Shown: in pieces, positions 24,447-33,141 of the stretch
How positions within the stretch are numbered: the first letter of the stretch is position 1
Layout: every line of letters starts with the position of its first letter
Program-made: the position numbers and the translations under genes
Notes under the pieces: generated by a model
What the model saw: the letters and a program-made list of their open reading frames with translations, nothing else
Told to the model about the DNA's origin: nothing
Databases searched by the model: none
Assembly: GCA_947595585.1 (NCBI GenBank)
Contig: CANQET010000012.1
Location: 1-60,879 of the forward strand
DNA: 60,879 nucleotides
Source of the DNA: an uncultured Clostridia bacterium
GTDB lineage: Bacteria; Bacillota; Clostridia; Christensenellales; Borkfalkiaceae
Direction: 5' to 3'

Positions 24447-25570
24447 TTTTTCACCGCACGGAAGCGGTAGACCGCGCACGAATGGGCCGCAAGGTCGCAG
24501 GCGAGCACGCCGTTCTTCGAGACGAGCTCTTCTCCCGTGTACGCCGCCTTCCCGACGAGCCGAAGCCCCGCGATCTCGGGAATGCCGAGGTCGTCCGTCG
24601 TCACCCAAAGCGAGGCGGGCGCATCGCCGAGGTTGAAGAAACCCACCGCGAGGTCGCCGCCGTCAAGGGCACGCACGAAGACCGGGAGATCGTCGTTTTC
24701 CCACATCTTCAGAAGATAGGGGCGGACGCCGCGCGGATCTTGCTGGATGCCGATGAGGACGGGATCGGTGAGGATGCGCTTCGTCGCTTCGTCCATCTTG
24801 CGGATATCGCAGCCGATCATGAGCGGCGAGGCGAGCAGGCACCAAGCGGCGAAGTGCAGGCGGTATTCTTCCTCCGTACAGCCCTTGAGCCCCACGTGGC
24901 CCTTGCCGTGCATGCCCACGACGAGCATATCCATATCGTTGAAGCACCCAACCCCGCCGTAGGGCAAGATCGTATATTGTTTTTGGATGAGTTCCTTGAT
25001 GGAATCCCACGTATCGACGATATCCCCCGTCGAACGCCACATATTGGCGCCCGTAGAGCCGATCCACGTGTGCGTCTCATCGGCGCCCCAACTGCAGGCG
25101 CTGAAGAGGATATCCCTTCCGCAGCCCGCGAGCGCAAGCCCCATGCGGCGGTAGAGGTTCTTCCCCTCGACGGAGCGCGGCTTGAAGCAGTAGTCGTATT
25201 TGAGGAAGTCCACCCCCCACTCCGCAAACGTCGCTGCGTCGACGAACTCATGGTTGTAGCTCGAAGGATAGGAGGCGCAGGTCATGAGCCCGGCGCAGGA
25301 ATACATGCCGAGCTTGAGCCCGCGGGCGTGGAGGTAATCGGCGACGTACTTCATGCCGTGGGGAAATTTGGCGGGATCGGGCACGAGCTTGCCCTCTTTC
25401 GAGCGCTCTCTCAGCGCCCAGCAGTCGTCGATGACGACGTATTCATAGCCCGCATCCTTGAGCCCCGATGCGATGAGCGTATCCGCCGATGAGAGGATGA
25501 GCTCCTCGTTGATGTTCTCGGCGAAGGTGTTCCAGCTGTTCCATCCCATGGGCGGGACGTTCTTTATCAT
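24443..25570 (-). CDS. Alpha-galactosidase, GH27-type
   Basis: The predicted protein has 375 residues. It opens PPMGWNSWNTF and has YVVIDDCW, GLKLGMYSCAG, the nucleophile Asp126 in LKYDYC, and the acid/base Asp183 in RSTGDI. These are GH27 hallmarks. It probably releases terminal alpha-galactose from raffinose-type oligosaccharides inside the cell, since no signal peptide is present; alpha-N-acetylgalactosaminidase is the main alternative. The start at 25570 has GAGGAG 7 bp before it. It has its own strong promoter and separates sigE from sigG. Confidence 0.92.
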   Translation of the reverse strand: MIKNVPPMGWNSWNTFAENINEELILSSADTLIASGLKDAGYEYVVIDDCWALRERSKEGKLVPDPAKFPHGMKYVADYLHARGLKLGMYSCAGLMTCASYPSSYNHEFVDAATFAEWGVDFLKYDYCFKPRSVEGKNLYRRMGLALAGCGRDILFSACSWGADETHTWIGSTGANMWRSTGDIVDTWDSIKELIQKQYTILPYGGVGCFNDMDMLVVGMHGKGHVGLKGCTEEEYRLHFAAWCLLASPLMIGCDIRKMDEATKRILTDPVLIGIQQDPRGVRPYLLKMWENDDLPVFVRALDGGDLAVGFFNLGDAPASLWVTTDDLGIPEIAGLRLVGKAAYTGEELVSKNGVLACDLAAHSCAVYRFRAVKK

Positions 25571-25611
25571 GTGCAACTCCTCTTGCTCCAAAGGGAGCGG
25601 TTTCTACCGCT

Positions 25612-25641
25612 ATTATAGCCGAAGCGGTGGGGCTTTGTCAA
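25612..25641 (-). promoter_or_regulatory. Strong promoter of the alpha-galactosidase gene
   Basis: A perfect TTGACA (25636-25641) and a perfect TATAAT (25612-25617) lie 18 bp apart on the minus strand. The galactosidase is thus set up for vegetative expression inside a sporulation region. Confidence 0.8.
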
Positions 25642-25669
25642 TGCGTCTTGAAAAATCTTTTCCCGCTTT

Positions 25670-26380
25670 TCATACAAATTTGGAAATTTCCTTCTTGAGC
25701 CGCTCGATGATCTTCTTCTCGAGGCGGGAGATGTAGCTTTGGGAGATCCCGAGGGCGTCGGCGACGTCCTTTTGGGTCATCTCCTCCCTTCCGCCCAGCC
25801 CGAAGCGCATGCACATGATCCGCCGCTCCCGTTCGGGGAGCTTACCGAGTGCCTCGCGCAGGAGCTCTTTTTCCACGTTGGATTCCACGCCGCCGTAGAC
25901 CGATTCGCAGTCTGTGCCGAGGATATCCGAGAGAAGCAGCTCGTTTCCCTCGAAGTCGGTGTTGAGGGGTTCGTCGATGGAGATCTCGCTCTTGAGTTTT
26001 ACGGTCCTGCGCAGATACATGAGGATCTCGTTTTCGATACAGCGGGAGGCATACGTCGCGAGTTTGATGTTCTTCTCCGCACGGAAGGACCCCACCGCCT
26101 TGATGAGGCCGATGGTACCGATGGAGATGAGGTCGTCGGGATCCACCCCCGTATTCTCGAATTTGCGGGAAATATAGACAACGAGGCGCAGGTTGTGCTC
26201 GATGAGCTTGGCCTTGATCGCCTCGGCCTCCTCCCCCTCCTCAAGCTTTTTGAGCATCTCGGCCTCCTCTTCGGGGGAGAGCGGGAGCGGGAGCGCTTCG
26301 CTTCCGCAGAGATAGTGGATGACGTTTTCACTGCCCTTGAGCTTTATAAGCCACATTTTGAGCTGTTCGAAAAGGTTCAC
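25670..26380 (-). CDS. sigE: Mother-cell sigma factor SigE (precursor)
   Basis: The predicted protein has 236 residues. I place the start at the GTG at 26380 because GGAGG precedes it by 6 bp and the stop of spoIIGA is just behind; family length agrees. The N-terminal pro-sequence ([15 protein letters not shown]) precedes [13 protein letters not shown], then region 2 ([34 protein letters not shown]) and region 4 ([23 protein letters not shown]). SpoIIGA removes the pro-sequence to activate it after septation. Confidence 0.96.
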   Translation of the reverse strand: MNLFEQLKMWLIKLKGSENVIHYLCGSEALPLPLSPEEEAEMLKKLEEGEEAEAIKAKLIEHNLRLVVYISRKFENTGVDPDDLISIGTIGLIKAVGSFRAEKNIKLATYASRCIENEILMYLRRTVKLKSEISIDEPLNTDFEGNELLLSDILGTDCESVYGGVESNVEKELLREALGKLPERERRIMCMRFGLGGREEMTQKDVADALGISQSYISRLEKKIIERLKKEISKFV

Positions 26381-26381
26381 G

Positions 26382-27179
26382 CTATGCCTCCAATAACGCG
26401 GTATGCAGAATGAGCTGAAAGTCGCCCGAAACATCACCTACGGTGATGAGGACCCCATGCCGCTCGAGGGTCCCCCCGCCCGTGCGGATCGCGAGCGTAT
26501 CGCAGCAAAAGACGGGAGACGTCTTCTGCCCGTTGACCGTTGCGACCCGTATGTGTCCCTCGGCATGCGGGTGCCGCCCGAAGAGGGCGAAAACGGCTTG
26601 CGGCGAAGTGACGCAGACGGGCTTTCCGCGGAATTCGAGCAGGTTCCCGCTGTCGGCATAGCCACGCCATTCCACCTTTCGCTCTCCCGCAACGAGCGCA
26701 CAATCGAGGGTGTTGCGCACTGCATGGCGGTAACGGTAAAACCGCCTTGCGCCATAGAAGAAAAAGATGAAAAAACAACATAGGCCCCCCGCCATAAGTC
26801 CTACGGGGATGCGTTCGACGAGAAACCCTTGCCCCGCCTCCGCCTCGATCCAGAAGAAGGAATAGGCCGCGGTGAGAAGCCCGCCGAGCGCAAACGTCAT
26901 GAGGAAAAATGCGGCGACGGTGATAAGATACGGCCGCACCTTCTTCCCGTGGGCCGCAATGAGCCCGAGCGCGGCGCCGCCCGTAAACTTTACGAGGTAT
27001 GCCGCCCAAAGGGGAAGCACAAACAGCGGGAATACGATCGCCTCTATCGCACCGACCGAAGAAGATATCGCAAGCCGCCACCACGAGACGCGCACGCGGG
27101 CACAGTGCAGGGCGAGGAACATAAGCACGCCGTCGATGAGAAAATTTTCGAGAAAGGCAAGTTCGATATAGACTTTCAT
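26382..27179 (-). CDS. spoIIGA: Sigma-E processing peptidase SpoIIGA
   Basis: The predicted protein has 265 residues. Five hydrophobic helices fill the first 145 residues. The C-terminal half is an aspartic-protease-like domain with catalytic Asp176 in GYADSGN. In the septum it is triggered by SpoIIR and cleaves pro-SigE. It sits directly upstream of sigE, which starts 2 bp past its stop. A TATAAT lies at 27197-27202 before it. Confidence 0.95.
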   Translation of the reverse strand: MKVYIELAFLENFLIDGVLMFLALHCARVRVSWWRLAISSSVGAIEAIVFPLFVLPLWAAYLVKFTGGAALGLIAAHGKKVRPYLITVAAFFLMTFALGGLLTAAYSFFWIEAEAGQGFLVERIPVGLMAGGLCCFFIFFFYGARRFYRYRHAVRNTLDCALVAGERKVEWRGYADSGNLLEFRGKPVCVTSPQAVFALFGRHPHAEGHIRVATVNGQKTSPVFCCDTLAIRTGGGTLERHGVLITVGDVSGDFQLILHTALLEA

Positions 27180-27196
27180 GGCCGTCCGTTTCTGCC

Positions 27197-27202
27197 ATTA
27201 TA
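27197..27202 (-). promoter_or_regulatory. -10 box of spoIIGA-sigE
   Basis: A perfect TATAAT lies on the minus strand 17 bp before the spoIIGA ATG. No good -35 lies 17 bp upstream, which fits an activator-dependent promoter. I found no clear Spo0A box here. Confidence 0.5.
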
Positions 27203-27219
27203 GCGCGGAAAACGGCATG

Positions 27220-27248
27220 AAAAAAGGCATATCCCGTCGGAATATGCC
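27220..27248 (-). terminator. Terminator of the small XRE gene
   Basis: GGCATAT (27226-27232) pairs with ATATGCC (27242-27248), followed on the minus strand by six T. It isolates the XRE gene from spoIIGA. Confidence 0.8.
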
Positions 27249-27269
27249 GAAAATTGAAATGTGAGAAGA

Positions 27270-27476
27270 TCAGTCCTCCAGCCCCGCAAGATAGTCGATC
27301 GAGACGCCGAAATATTTTGCGAGCGCGATGAGCTTGGAGAGCGTAGGCTCACATTGCTCCAATTCCCATAGGCTGATGACGGACTTGCCGACATCGATCT
27401 CCTTCGCAAGACGCACCTGTCCGATGTTCTTTTCCAGACGAAGCGCCCGAAGACGCTCCCCGAACCCAGTTTTCAT
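27270..27476 (-). CDS. Small XRE-family repressor
   Basis: The predicted protein has 68 residues, essentially one Cro/C1-type helix-turn-helix (GERLRALRLEKNIGQVRLAKEIDVGKS, then VISLWE). The C-terminus (KYFGVSIDYLAGLED) is typical of stand-alone regulators. The ATG at 27476 lies just beside the first of two identical-type palindromes (27486-27503, 27515-27532), so it probably represses itself and the divergent gene at 27569. Confidence 0.85.
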   Translation of the reverse strand: MKTGFGERLRALRLEKNIGQVRLAKEIDVGKSVISLWELEQCEPTLSKLIALAKYFGVSIDYLAGLED

Positions 27477-27485
27477 ACAAATATT

Positions 27486-27503
27486 TTCCCACAATAATGG
27501 GAA
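27486..27503. promoter_or_regulatory. Operator 1 (palindrome TTCCCAN6TGGGAA)
   Basis: The half-sites read TTCCCA-CAATAA-TGGGAA. It shares half-sites and four of six core bases with operator 2, and the centres are 29 bp apart. It lies 10 bp before the start codon of the small XRE repressor. Confidence 0.7.
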
Positions 27504-27509
27504 AAATAC

Positions 27510-27538
27510 TTGACTTCCCAGAATAATGGGAATATAAT
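27510..27538 (+). promoter_or_regulatory. Promoter of the zinc-ribbon/DUF4190 gene with operator 2 in its spacer
   Basis: TTGACT (27510-27515) and a perfect TATAAT (27533-27538) are 17 bp apart. Operator 2 (27515-27532, TTCCCA-GAATAA-TGGGAA) fills the spacer exactly, so a bound repressor would shut the promoter. Confidence 0.8.
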
Positions 27539-27568
27539 ATTTATATATTCCAAAGAAAGGAGAAAAGT

Positions 27569-27886
27569 ATGTTTTGCAAAAATTGCGGAAAAGAGATCGA
27601 TGATCGGGCAGTCATCTGCCCCCACTGCGGCGTCGCTGTGACAAATGACGCGCTTACGCCGTCTTCGGGCAAGATGAACGCGCTCGCCATCGTCGGCTTT
27701 GTGCTCTCGTTCTTTGTGTCGATCGCGGGGCTCATCTGCTCCATTATCGGACGTAAACAGTGCAATAAGCGCGGCGAGGGCGGCAGCGGACTTGCGCTTG
27801 CGGGCATCGTCATCAGCGCAGTTGGTATGGCGATCCGGGTCATCTATTTGTTCATCGTTATCGTCGGAGTGCTCGCTGCCCTGTAA
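27569..27886 (+). CDS. Zinc-ribbon DUF4190 membrane protein
   Basis: The predicted protein has 105 residues. An N-terminal zinc ribbon (CKNCGKEI...CPHCG) is followed by a DUF4190-type segment: a helix (ALAIVGFVLSFFVSIAGLICSIIG), the KQCNKRGEGGSGLALAGIV turn, and a second helix. Such proteins are widespread small membrane proteins of unknown function. AAAGGAG precedes the start. The divergent XRE protein is its likely repressor. Confidence 0.85.
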   Translation: MFCKNCGKEIDDRAVICPHCGVAVTNDALTPSSGKMNALAIVGFVLSFFVSIAGLICSIIGRKQCNKRGEGGSGLALAGIVISAVGMAIRVIYLFIVIVGVLAAL

Positions 27887-27889
27887 CCA

Positions 27890-27925
27890 AGAAAGGGAAA
27901 GAAGTTATTGCTTCTTTCCCTTTCT
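27890..27925. terminator. Bidirectional terminator shared with the end of rarA
   Basis: AAGAAAGGGAAAGAAG (27890-27905) pairs with the following CTTCTTTCCCTTTCT around TTATTG. The right arm encodes the last Lys/Arg-rich codons of rarA and the loop holds its stop, so coding and termination signals overlap. Confidence 0.65.
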
Positions 27926-29209
27926 CTTTCTGATCTCGCGGACGGCCGCTTCGTATCCCTTTTCCGAGGGCGTATAGTAGACGCGGTCTTTGAGGCTGTT
28001 TGGAAGATATTGCTGTTCGACATACCCGCCGTAGCTGTGCGGGTATTTATAATTTGCGCTCGCCGCCTTCATGCTGCCGTCGCCATAGGAACTATCGCGA
28101 AGGTAGGGCGGGATGGCGTCGTCGGAGGCGTTCTTTGCGTCCTCACGTGCGGCATCCATCGCGAGCACGACGGTGTTGCTCTTTTCGGCCTCGCAGACGT
28201 AGATGATGGCCTCGGAGAGCGGCAAAAGCCCCTCAGGGTAACCCATATTTTTGAAGGCCGTGAGCGCAGAAACCGCAATCGTGAGCGCATTGGGATCCGC
28301 CATCCCCACATCCTCTGCCGCATGTGCGATGAGACGGCGGATGACGAGCAAGGGATCGCAGCCCCCTTCGATGAGCCGCATGGCGTAGTAGAGGGCGGCG
28401 TTCGCATCGCTCCCGCGGAGGGATTTGCAGAAGGCCGAGAGGAGGTCGTAATAGAGATCGGTGTTATAGGAGAGAGCCTTGCGCTGGATGGACTGCTCGG
28501 CATCGGCAAGGGTCACATGGATCTTGCCGTCCTGTGGGGGCGTGGTGAGTACGGTGAGCTCGAGGGCGTTGTACGCCGTACGAAGGTCCCCTCCCGCGGC
28601 CGTTGCAAGATGCAGGAGGGCGTCTTCATCGACTTCGGCCGCATAGCTCCCAAGCCCGTGCCGCCGATCGGTGAGCGCACGCACGAGGGCGCCGCGGATC
28701 TCCTCGGCCGTGAGCGCTTCGAAGTGGAAGACGCGGCAGCGCGAGACGATCGCGGGCGTCATCGAGGCATAGGGATTTTCCGTCGTCGAGCCGATGAAGA
28801 GGATGGTCCCCTGTTCGATCGCGGGGAGCAGGGAATCCGACTGTGTCTTGTTGAAGCGGTGGCACTCATCAAGCATGAGATAAGTGCGCTTCCCGTACAT
28901 TTTGAGGTTGTTCCGCGCCGTCTCCACCGCCTTCTTTACGTCGGCAACGCCCGCGTTGACGGCGTTTAATTTGATGAAGGCGCCGTTGGTCTGCGCGGCG
29001 ATGATGTTGGCGAGCGTCGTCTTTCCACAGCCCGGAGGACCCCAGAAAATACAACTTCCGAGGCGGTCGAGGGCGATGGCACGGCGAAGCAGCGAGCCTT
29101 CCGCAACGAGATGCGCCTGGCCCACGAAATCCTTCATCGTCGAGGCGCGCATGCGCTCCGCAAGCGGCTTTGCGCGCTCCTCGTTTTCGTTAAAATCAAA
29201 AAGATCCAT
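27905..29209 (-). CDS. rarA: Replication-associated recombination protein A
   Basis: The predicted protein has 434 residues. AAA+ motifs are clear: Walker A WGPPGCGKTT, Walker B YLMLDECHRF, sensor region FIGSTTENPYASMTPAI, and arginine-finger region ALVSRC-like AIVSRCRVF. The C-terminal tetramerisation region (SDANAALYYAMRLIEGGCDPLLVIRRL, then PHSYGGYVEQQYLP) matches RarA/MgsA. It acts at stalled forks. The start at 29209 was chosen over a much longer reading because family members begin with DLF and CGGAGAA lies upstream. Confidence 0.95.
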   Translation of the reverse strand: MDLFDFNENEERAKPLAERMRASTMKDFVGQAHLVAEGSLLRRAIALDRLGSCIFWGPPGCGKTTLANIIAAQTNGAFIKLNAVNAGVADVKKAVETARNNLKMYGKRTYLMLDECHRFNKTQSDSLLPAIEQGTILFIGSTTENPYASMTPAIVSRCRVFHFEALTAEEIRGALVRALTDRRHGLGSYAAEVDEDALLHLATAAGGDLRTAYNALELTVLTTPPQDGKIHVTLADAEQSIQRKALSYNTDLYYDLLSAFCKSLRGSDANAALYYAMRLIEGGCDPLLVIRRLIAHAAEDVGMADPNALTIAVSALTAFKNMGYPEGLLPLSEAIIYVCEAEKSNTVVLAMDAAREDAKNASDDAIPPYLRDSSYGDGSMKAASANYKYPHSYGGYVEQQYLPNSLKDRVYYTPSEKGYEAAVREIRKRKGKKQ

Positions 29210-29323
29210 TGTATTCTCCGTGCGCGCGGATCTTCTCCGCTTTTGCTTTATAGGGCATGCGCCGTGGCGCCTTGCAGGCCGAATTTTGCATAACGTCCCC
29301 CCGCCATTGCATAGAAATAGGCT

Positions 29324-30253
29324 ATGCAGATCTTGCTGAAGCGATGCAAAAATATCGTGGTCGCCGCAGCCGTCGTCGGCGCGATCGTCCTCCTTCTCTT
29401 CGCCCCCGCGCACTATGCAAAGAGCGTCTTCGAAGGGGTCTCGCTCTGGGCCGTCGCCGTGCTCCCCGCGACGCTTCCGTTTTTCTTTCTCGCGGAGATC
29501 TTTACGACACTCGGCATCTTCCGCCGTCTTGCCCGTGCCGCCTCGCCCCTTGCAAGGCGCGTGTTCCGCGTTTCGGGGACGGGCGCGTGCGTGGCGCTTC
29601 TCTCCGTCGTCTCGGGGTACCCCGTCGGCGCGAGGACGCTCGGGGAGCTTGCCAAAACGGGAAAAGCGCATCCTTCGGAAAATTTCCGCATCGCCTGTAT
29701 CGCGACGACGTCCGGTCCGGCCTTTCTCGTGGGGGCGGTGGGATGCGGCATGTATGCGGACCCGAGGATCGGCTGGATCCTCTGGTTTTCGCACCTCATT
29801 GGAATATTTTCGGTATCCGCGCTCCTCTTTTGCAGGGCGCGACCGCCCCAAAAAAGTTTGCCGCCCGTGCGCAGGACGGATCTCTCCTCCGCGCTCTCGG
29901 GCGCCGTGCTTTCGGTGCTATGTGTGGGCGGCGCGATCGCGATCTTCTTCGCCTTCGGGCAGATGGTAAGCGATCTTCTCGCCCCCTTCTCCCTTCCCCC
30001 CATCGCATGCGGCGTGATCCGCGGACTCATCGAGATGACGGCGGGCTGCGGCGCCTTGGCGAAGATCGGCTCGCCGCTTGCGGTCGCGCTCAGCGCCTTC
30101 CTCGTGACCTTCGGGGGAAGCTGTGTGCTCATGCAGCAGCTCATCTTCCTAAGGTTGGCGAAGGTAAAAACTCTCCCCTTTCTCGGCGTAAAACTGCTAC
30201 AGGGCCTCGCGGCGGGGGCCGCCGCGCTGGGACTTATGTATCTTATCGCCTAA
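29324..30253 (+). CDS. ylbJ: Sporulation integral membrane protein YlbJ-like
   Basis: The predicted protein has 309 residues and about eight hydrophobic helices. It matches the YlbJ/nucleoside-recognition Gate family: FEGVSLWAVAVLPATLPFFFLAEI, then VVSGYPVGARTLGELAKTG and the later TSGPAFLVGAVGCGM. In Bacillus ylbJ is a SigE gene needed for spore cortex formation and dipicolinate handling. The stop overlaps the stop of the convergent pheA by two bases. A good ribosome site is not seen; ATAGG lies close to the ATG. Confidence 0.85.
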   Translation: MQILLKRCKNIVVAAAVVGAIVLLLFAPAHYAKSVFEGVSLWAVAVLPATLPFFFLAEIFTTLGIFRRLARAASPLARRVFRVSGTGACVALLSVVSGYPVGARTLGELAKTGKAHPSENFRIACIATTSGPAFLVGAVGCGMYADPRIGWILWFSHLIGIFSVSALLFCRARPPQKSLPPVRRTDLSSALSGAVLSVLCVGGAIAIFFAFGQMVSDLLAPFSLPPIACGVIRGLIEMTAGCGALAKIGSPLAVALSAFLVTFGGSCVLMQQLIFLRLAKVKTLPFLGVKLLQGLAAGAAALGLMYLIA

Positions 30254-31110
30254 TTGTAGGCGCCGAGCAGCTTGAACTGCGTACAATAGGCCTCCGCCTC
30301 GGAGATCGCACGACGGACCCATTCGCTTGCGAGGTCGCCCGCGAACTCGATGAAGAAGCGGTAGGTCCCGAAGCGATCTTTGACGGGGCGCGACTCGATG
30401 CGGGTGAGGTTGAGCCTCTGCCGCAAAAAGATCTTGAGCAGTCCCAAGAGCGCGCCCGGGCGGTCTTCGCAGACGGCGCAGAAGAAAACCATGGCGCCGT
30501 GTTCATATCCGAAGGGCTGTTTGCGGCGTTCCAAGAGCAGAAAGCGCGTAAAATTCCCCTTATTATCGGCGATGTTTCCGGGGGAAAGCACGACTTTCTC
30601 CCTTACGATATGCGCCCCCACGATCCCCGCGGAATGCGCGTCGAGGTGGTCAAGGCTCTCCACCGTCGAAGCCGTATAGATGCACTTGGCATTCGGGAAG
30701 CGGCGGAAGATGTATTCCGAGCACTGGCGGATGGCCTGTTCGTGCGAATAGATGCAGGTGATATCCTCCTCACGGACCCCTTCGAGCATGGCAAGCCTGT
30801 GGTCGACGGTGAGCGGAAGTTCTTCGATCGCGAAGACATCTTCCTCCGCGAGAAGGTCGAGGCACTCGTTGACGCCGCCGTTCAGCGAATTTTCCACGGG
30901 GAGGACGGCGTAGTCCACTTCCCCCGTAAGGAGTTTTTGCACGGCCGCCGTAAAGCTATGGCAGAGCACGATCTCGTAGTCCTCGCACAGCACATGCGCC
31001 GCAAGCTGCGAATAGCTGCCCGCAGGCCCCAAACAGCTCACGCGCATCTTTCCCTCGGCATGCCGAAGGCCGCGAAGACGCTCCTCTTCGCCGGGTACAA
31101 GGCGGCCCAT
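30250..31110 (-). CDS. pheA: Prephenate dehydratase
   Basis: The predicted protein has 286 residues (265 if translation starts at the ATG at 31047, which has its own GAGGG site). The catalytic part starts VSCLGPAGSYSQLAAH, and has AVLPVENSLNGGVNE and GNFTRFLLLERR (the TRF motif). The C-terminal ACT domain has GALLGLLKIFLRQRLNLTRIESRP, the ESRP site that binds phenylalanine for feedback control. It converts prephenate to phenylpyruvate. The ATG at 31110 overlaps the stop of the DAHP synthase gene (ATGA). Confidence 0.93.
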   Translation of the reverse strand: MGRLVPGEEERLRGLRHAEGKMRVSCLGPAGSYSQLAAHVLCEDYEIVLCHSFTAAVQKLLTGEVDYAVLPVENSLNGGVNECLDLLAEEDVFAIEELPLTVDHRLAMLEGVREEDITCIYSHEQAIRQCSEYIFRRFPNAKCIYTASTVESLDHLDAHSAGIVGAHIVREKVVLSPGNIADNKGNFTRFLLLERRKQPFGYEHGAMVFFCAVCEDRPGALLGLLKIFLRQRLNLTRIESRPVKDRFGTYRFFIEFAGDLASEWVRRAISEAEAYCTQFKLLGAYN

Positions 31111-32135
31111 CAGGCTTTCTCCGCGATATCGAGGATCAGCCGCTCGGTATCTTCCCACCCAAGGCAGGGATCGGTGATGGACTTGCCGAATTCGACATCA
31201 TGCTCCTGGCAGCCCTCTTTGAGGAAGCTCTCGATCATGAAGCCCTTGACGATCCTGTGAAAATCCCCGTCTTGGCGGCGATTCTGCAAGACTTCGTTGA
31301 CGATGCGGATCTGCTGTTTGAAGTGCTTGGCCGAATTGGAATGGTTGGCGTCGATGATGACGGCGGGATTTTGGAGCGTACCCGCCTGCGCATAACTATC
31401 CATGACCTGCATGACCGTTTCATAGTGATAGTTGGGGATATCGTTTCCGTAGTTGTCTACCCGCCCGCGCAAGACGGCATGGGCATAGGGATTCCCCCCC
31501 GTCTTCACCTGCCAATTATGGTATTTGAAGACCTGCGGGCTCTGCGCCGCATAGATGGAATTGATGAGGACGGGAATACTCCCGCTCATGGGATTTTTGA
31601 AGCCGACGGGCAGCTCGACGCCGCTCGAGACCAACCGATGCATCTGATTTTCGCTCGAACGGGCGCCGATCGCAACATAGGTGACGAGGTCCTCGACATA
31701 GGCATAATTTTCGGGATAGAGCATCTCGTCTGCGGCCGAAAGGCCCGATTCCTCGATGGCGGAAAGGAGCAGTGCGCGGATGGTACGGATCCCCCGCAGC
31801 GTATCCTCTTTGTGCTCGGGGTCGGGCTGGGAGAACATGCCCTTGTAGCCGACGCCGCGCGTCCTCGGCTTTGCCGTGTAGATGCGCGGAATGAGCACGA
31901 GGCGGTCTTCCACCTTCTCGCTGAGCGTCGCCAAGCGGCGCACGTATTCGAGCACGGGCGCGGGTTCATGCGCCGAGCACGGGCCGACGATCACGAGCAA
32001 TTTGTCGCTTTTGCCCGTAATGACGTCGATCGCAAGCCGATCGCGTGCACGCTTGATCTCGGCGAGTTGCCGTGGTACGGTGCGTTCGGCGATGATCTCC
32101 TCTGCGGAAGGGATCTCGATTTGCTTCTCAAACAT
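31110..32135 (-). CDS. aroF: 3-deoxy-7-phosphoheptulonate synthase, class I (AroG/F/H type)
   Basis: The predicted protein has 341 residues. LLVIVGPCSAHEPAPVLEY, IPRIYTAKPRTRGVGYKGM, GARSSENQMHRLVSSG, GFKNPMSGSI and VIIDANHSNSAKHF are the class I DAHP synthase motifs. It catalyses the first step of the shikimate pathway from phosphoenolpyruvate and erythrose-4-phosphate. It is followed directly by pheA, so this pair brackets the pathway whose middle steps are at 40857-44785. The stop of coaD overlaps its ATG by one base. Confidence 0.95.
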   Translation of the reverse strand: MFEKQIEIPSAEEIIAERTVPRQLAEIKRARDRLAIDVITGKSDKLLVIVGPCSAHEPAPVLEYVRRLATLSEKVEDRLVLIPRIYTAKPRTRGVGYKGMFSQPDPEHKEDTLRGIRTIRALLLSAIEESGLSAADEMLYPENYAYVEDLVTYVAIGARSSENQMHRLVSSGVELPVGFKNPMSGSIPVLINSIYAAQSPQVFKYHNWQVKTGGNPYAHAVLRGRVDNYGNDIPNYHYETVMQVMDSYAQAGTLQNPAVIIDANHSNSAKHFKQQIRIVNEVLQNRRQDGDFHRIVKGFMIESFLKEGCQEHDVEFGKSITDPCLGWEDTERLILDIAEKA

Positions 32136-32611
32136 TATTGTCCTCTCTTGCCGATGTATTCGTAAACTGCCTTGGGAACGTATTCTTCATAGGGCTTGCC
32201 GAAGCGGATGGAATTGCGCACGATCGTGGAGCTCACATGGAGCAACTCCTGCCCCGTGGGAAGATAGATCGGGATCATATCGGGGTTGAGTTTGCGGCTC
32301 GCGTAGTAATCGGCCGTCTCATATTCGAAGTCCACGATGTTGCGTATGCCGCGGACGTAGAAGGGCGTATGCTCTGCAAGAAGCAGATCCGCCGCGACGC
32401 CTTCCCAAAGGACGACCCGCACGCGCGGCTCCTCGCGGTAGACGGCACGGATCATCTCCTCCCGCGCTTTGGCGGGGAACATATATTGTTTTTCGGGGTT
32501 TTGGGCGACGGCGATGACGACTTCATCGAAGAGCGCAAGCGACCGCGCTACGGTCTCCGCATGACCTACGGTAAAGGGATCGAAGCTGCCCGCAAACACA
32601 CATTTTTTCAT
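32135..32611 (-). CDS. coaD: Phosphopantetheine adenylyltransferase
   Basis: The predicted protein has 158 residues, typical for CoaD. The nucleotidyltransferase motif GSFDPFTVGHAE and the C-terminal ISSTIVR-like VSSTIVRNSIRFG, plus RGIRNIVDFEYE, are all present. It makes dephospho-CoA in coenzyme A synthesis. The order rsmD-coaD is widely conserved in Firmicutes. Confidence 0.96.
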   Translation of the reverse strand: MKKCVFAGSFDPFTVGHAETVARSLALFDEVVIAVAQNPEKQYMFPAKAREEMIRAVYREEPRVRVVLWEGVAADLLLAEHTPFYVRGIRNIVDFEYETADYYASRKLNPDMIPIYLPTGQELLHVSSTIVRNSIRFGKPYEEYVPKAVYEYIGKRGQ

Positions 32612-33141
32612 AAGTTGCTCCTTTCGAAGATGGCGATCTTCGTCCTGCCGTAGCTGCGAAGATCTGCCCGCACCCAGCCTTCGGGCGCCTCTTCCTCTCT
32701 TTCGCTCTCTGCGACGACGCACCCGCCTTCACGAAGAAGGTCCCGCTCCCGCACGATGCGGAGGATCTCCTCGGTGTAACGCTCTCGATAGGGCGGGTCC
32801 GAGAAGATGATCTCGAACTTTCCCGTTGCCCCAAGGAGCGCGGCGCGGAAATCGCGAAGCGTCGTCTCCGCCTCGATGCCGAGCGCGGCGAGATTTTTTT
32901 TGCACAGGGCAAGGCTCTCGCGGGAGAGATCGTTGAAGACGGCCGCCCGTGCCCCGCGGGAGAGCGCCTCGATGCCGAGGGCGCCGCTTCCGCAGAAGAG
33001 ATCGAGCACACGTGCCCCCGCAAGCCGCGGCGTGAGGATCGCAAAGAGGGATTCCTTCACGCGGTCGGAAGTCGGGCGGATGGCGTCTCCGCGAAAGCCC
33101 GCAAGCACGCGTCCACGATACTTCCCTGCAATGACTCTCAT
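32608..33141 (-). CDS. rsmD: 16S rRNA (guanine966-N2)-methyltransferase
   Basis: The predicted protein has 177 residues. It begins RVIAGKYRGR and has RPTSDRVKESLFAIL, the SAM motif VLDLFCGSGALGIEALSRG and the catalytic FSDPPY. Modifies G966 of 16S rRNA. Starts overlap the upstream membrane gene stop (ATGA) and its own stop overlaps coaD. Confidence 0.95.
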   Translation of the reverse strand: MRVIAGKYRGRVLAGFRGDAIRPTSDRVKESLFAILTPRLAGARVLDLFCGSGALGIEALSRGARAAVFNDLSRESLALCKKNLAALGIEAETTLRDFRAALLGATGKFEIIFSDPPYRERYTEEILRIVRERDLLREGGCVVAESEREEEAPEGWVRADLRSYGRTKIAIFERSNL

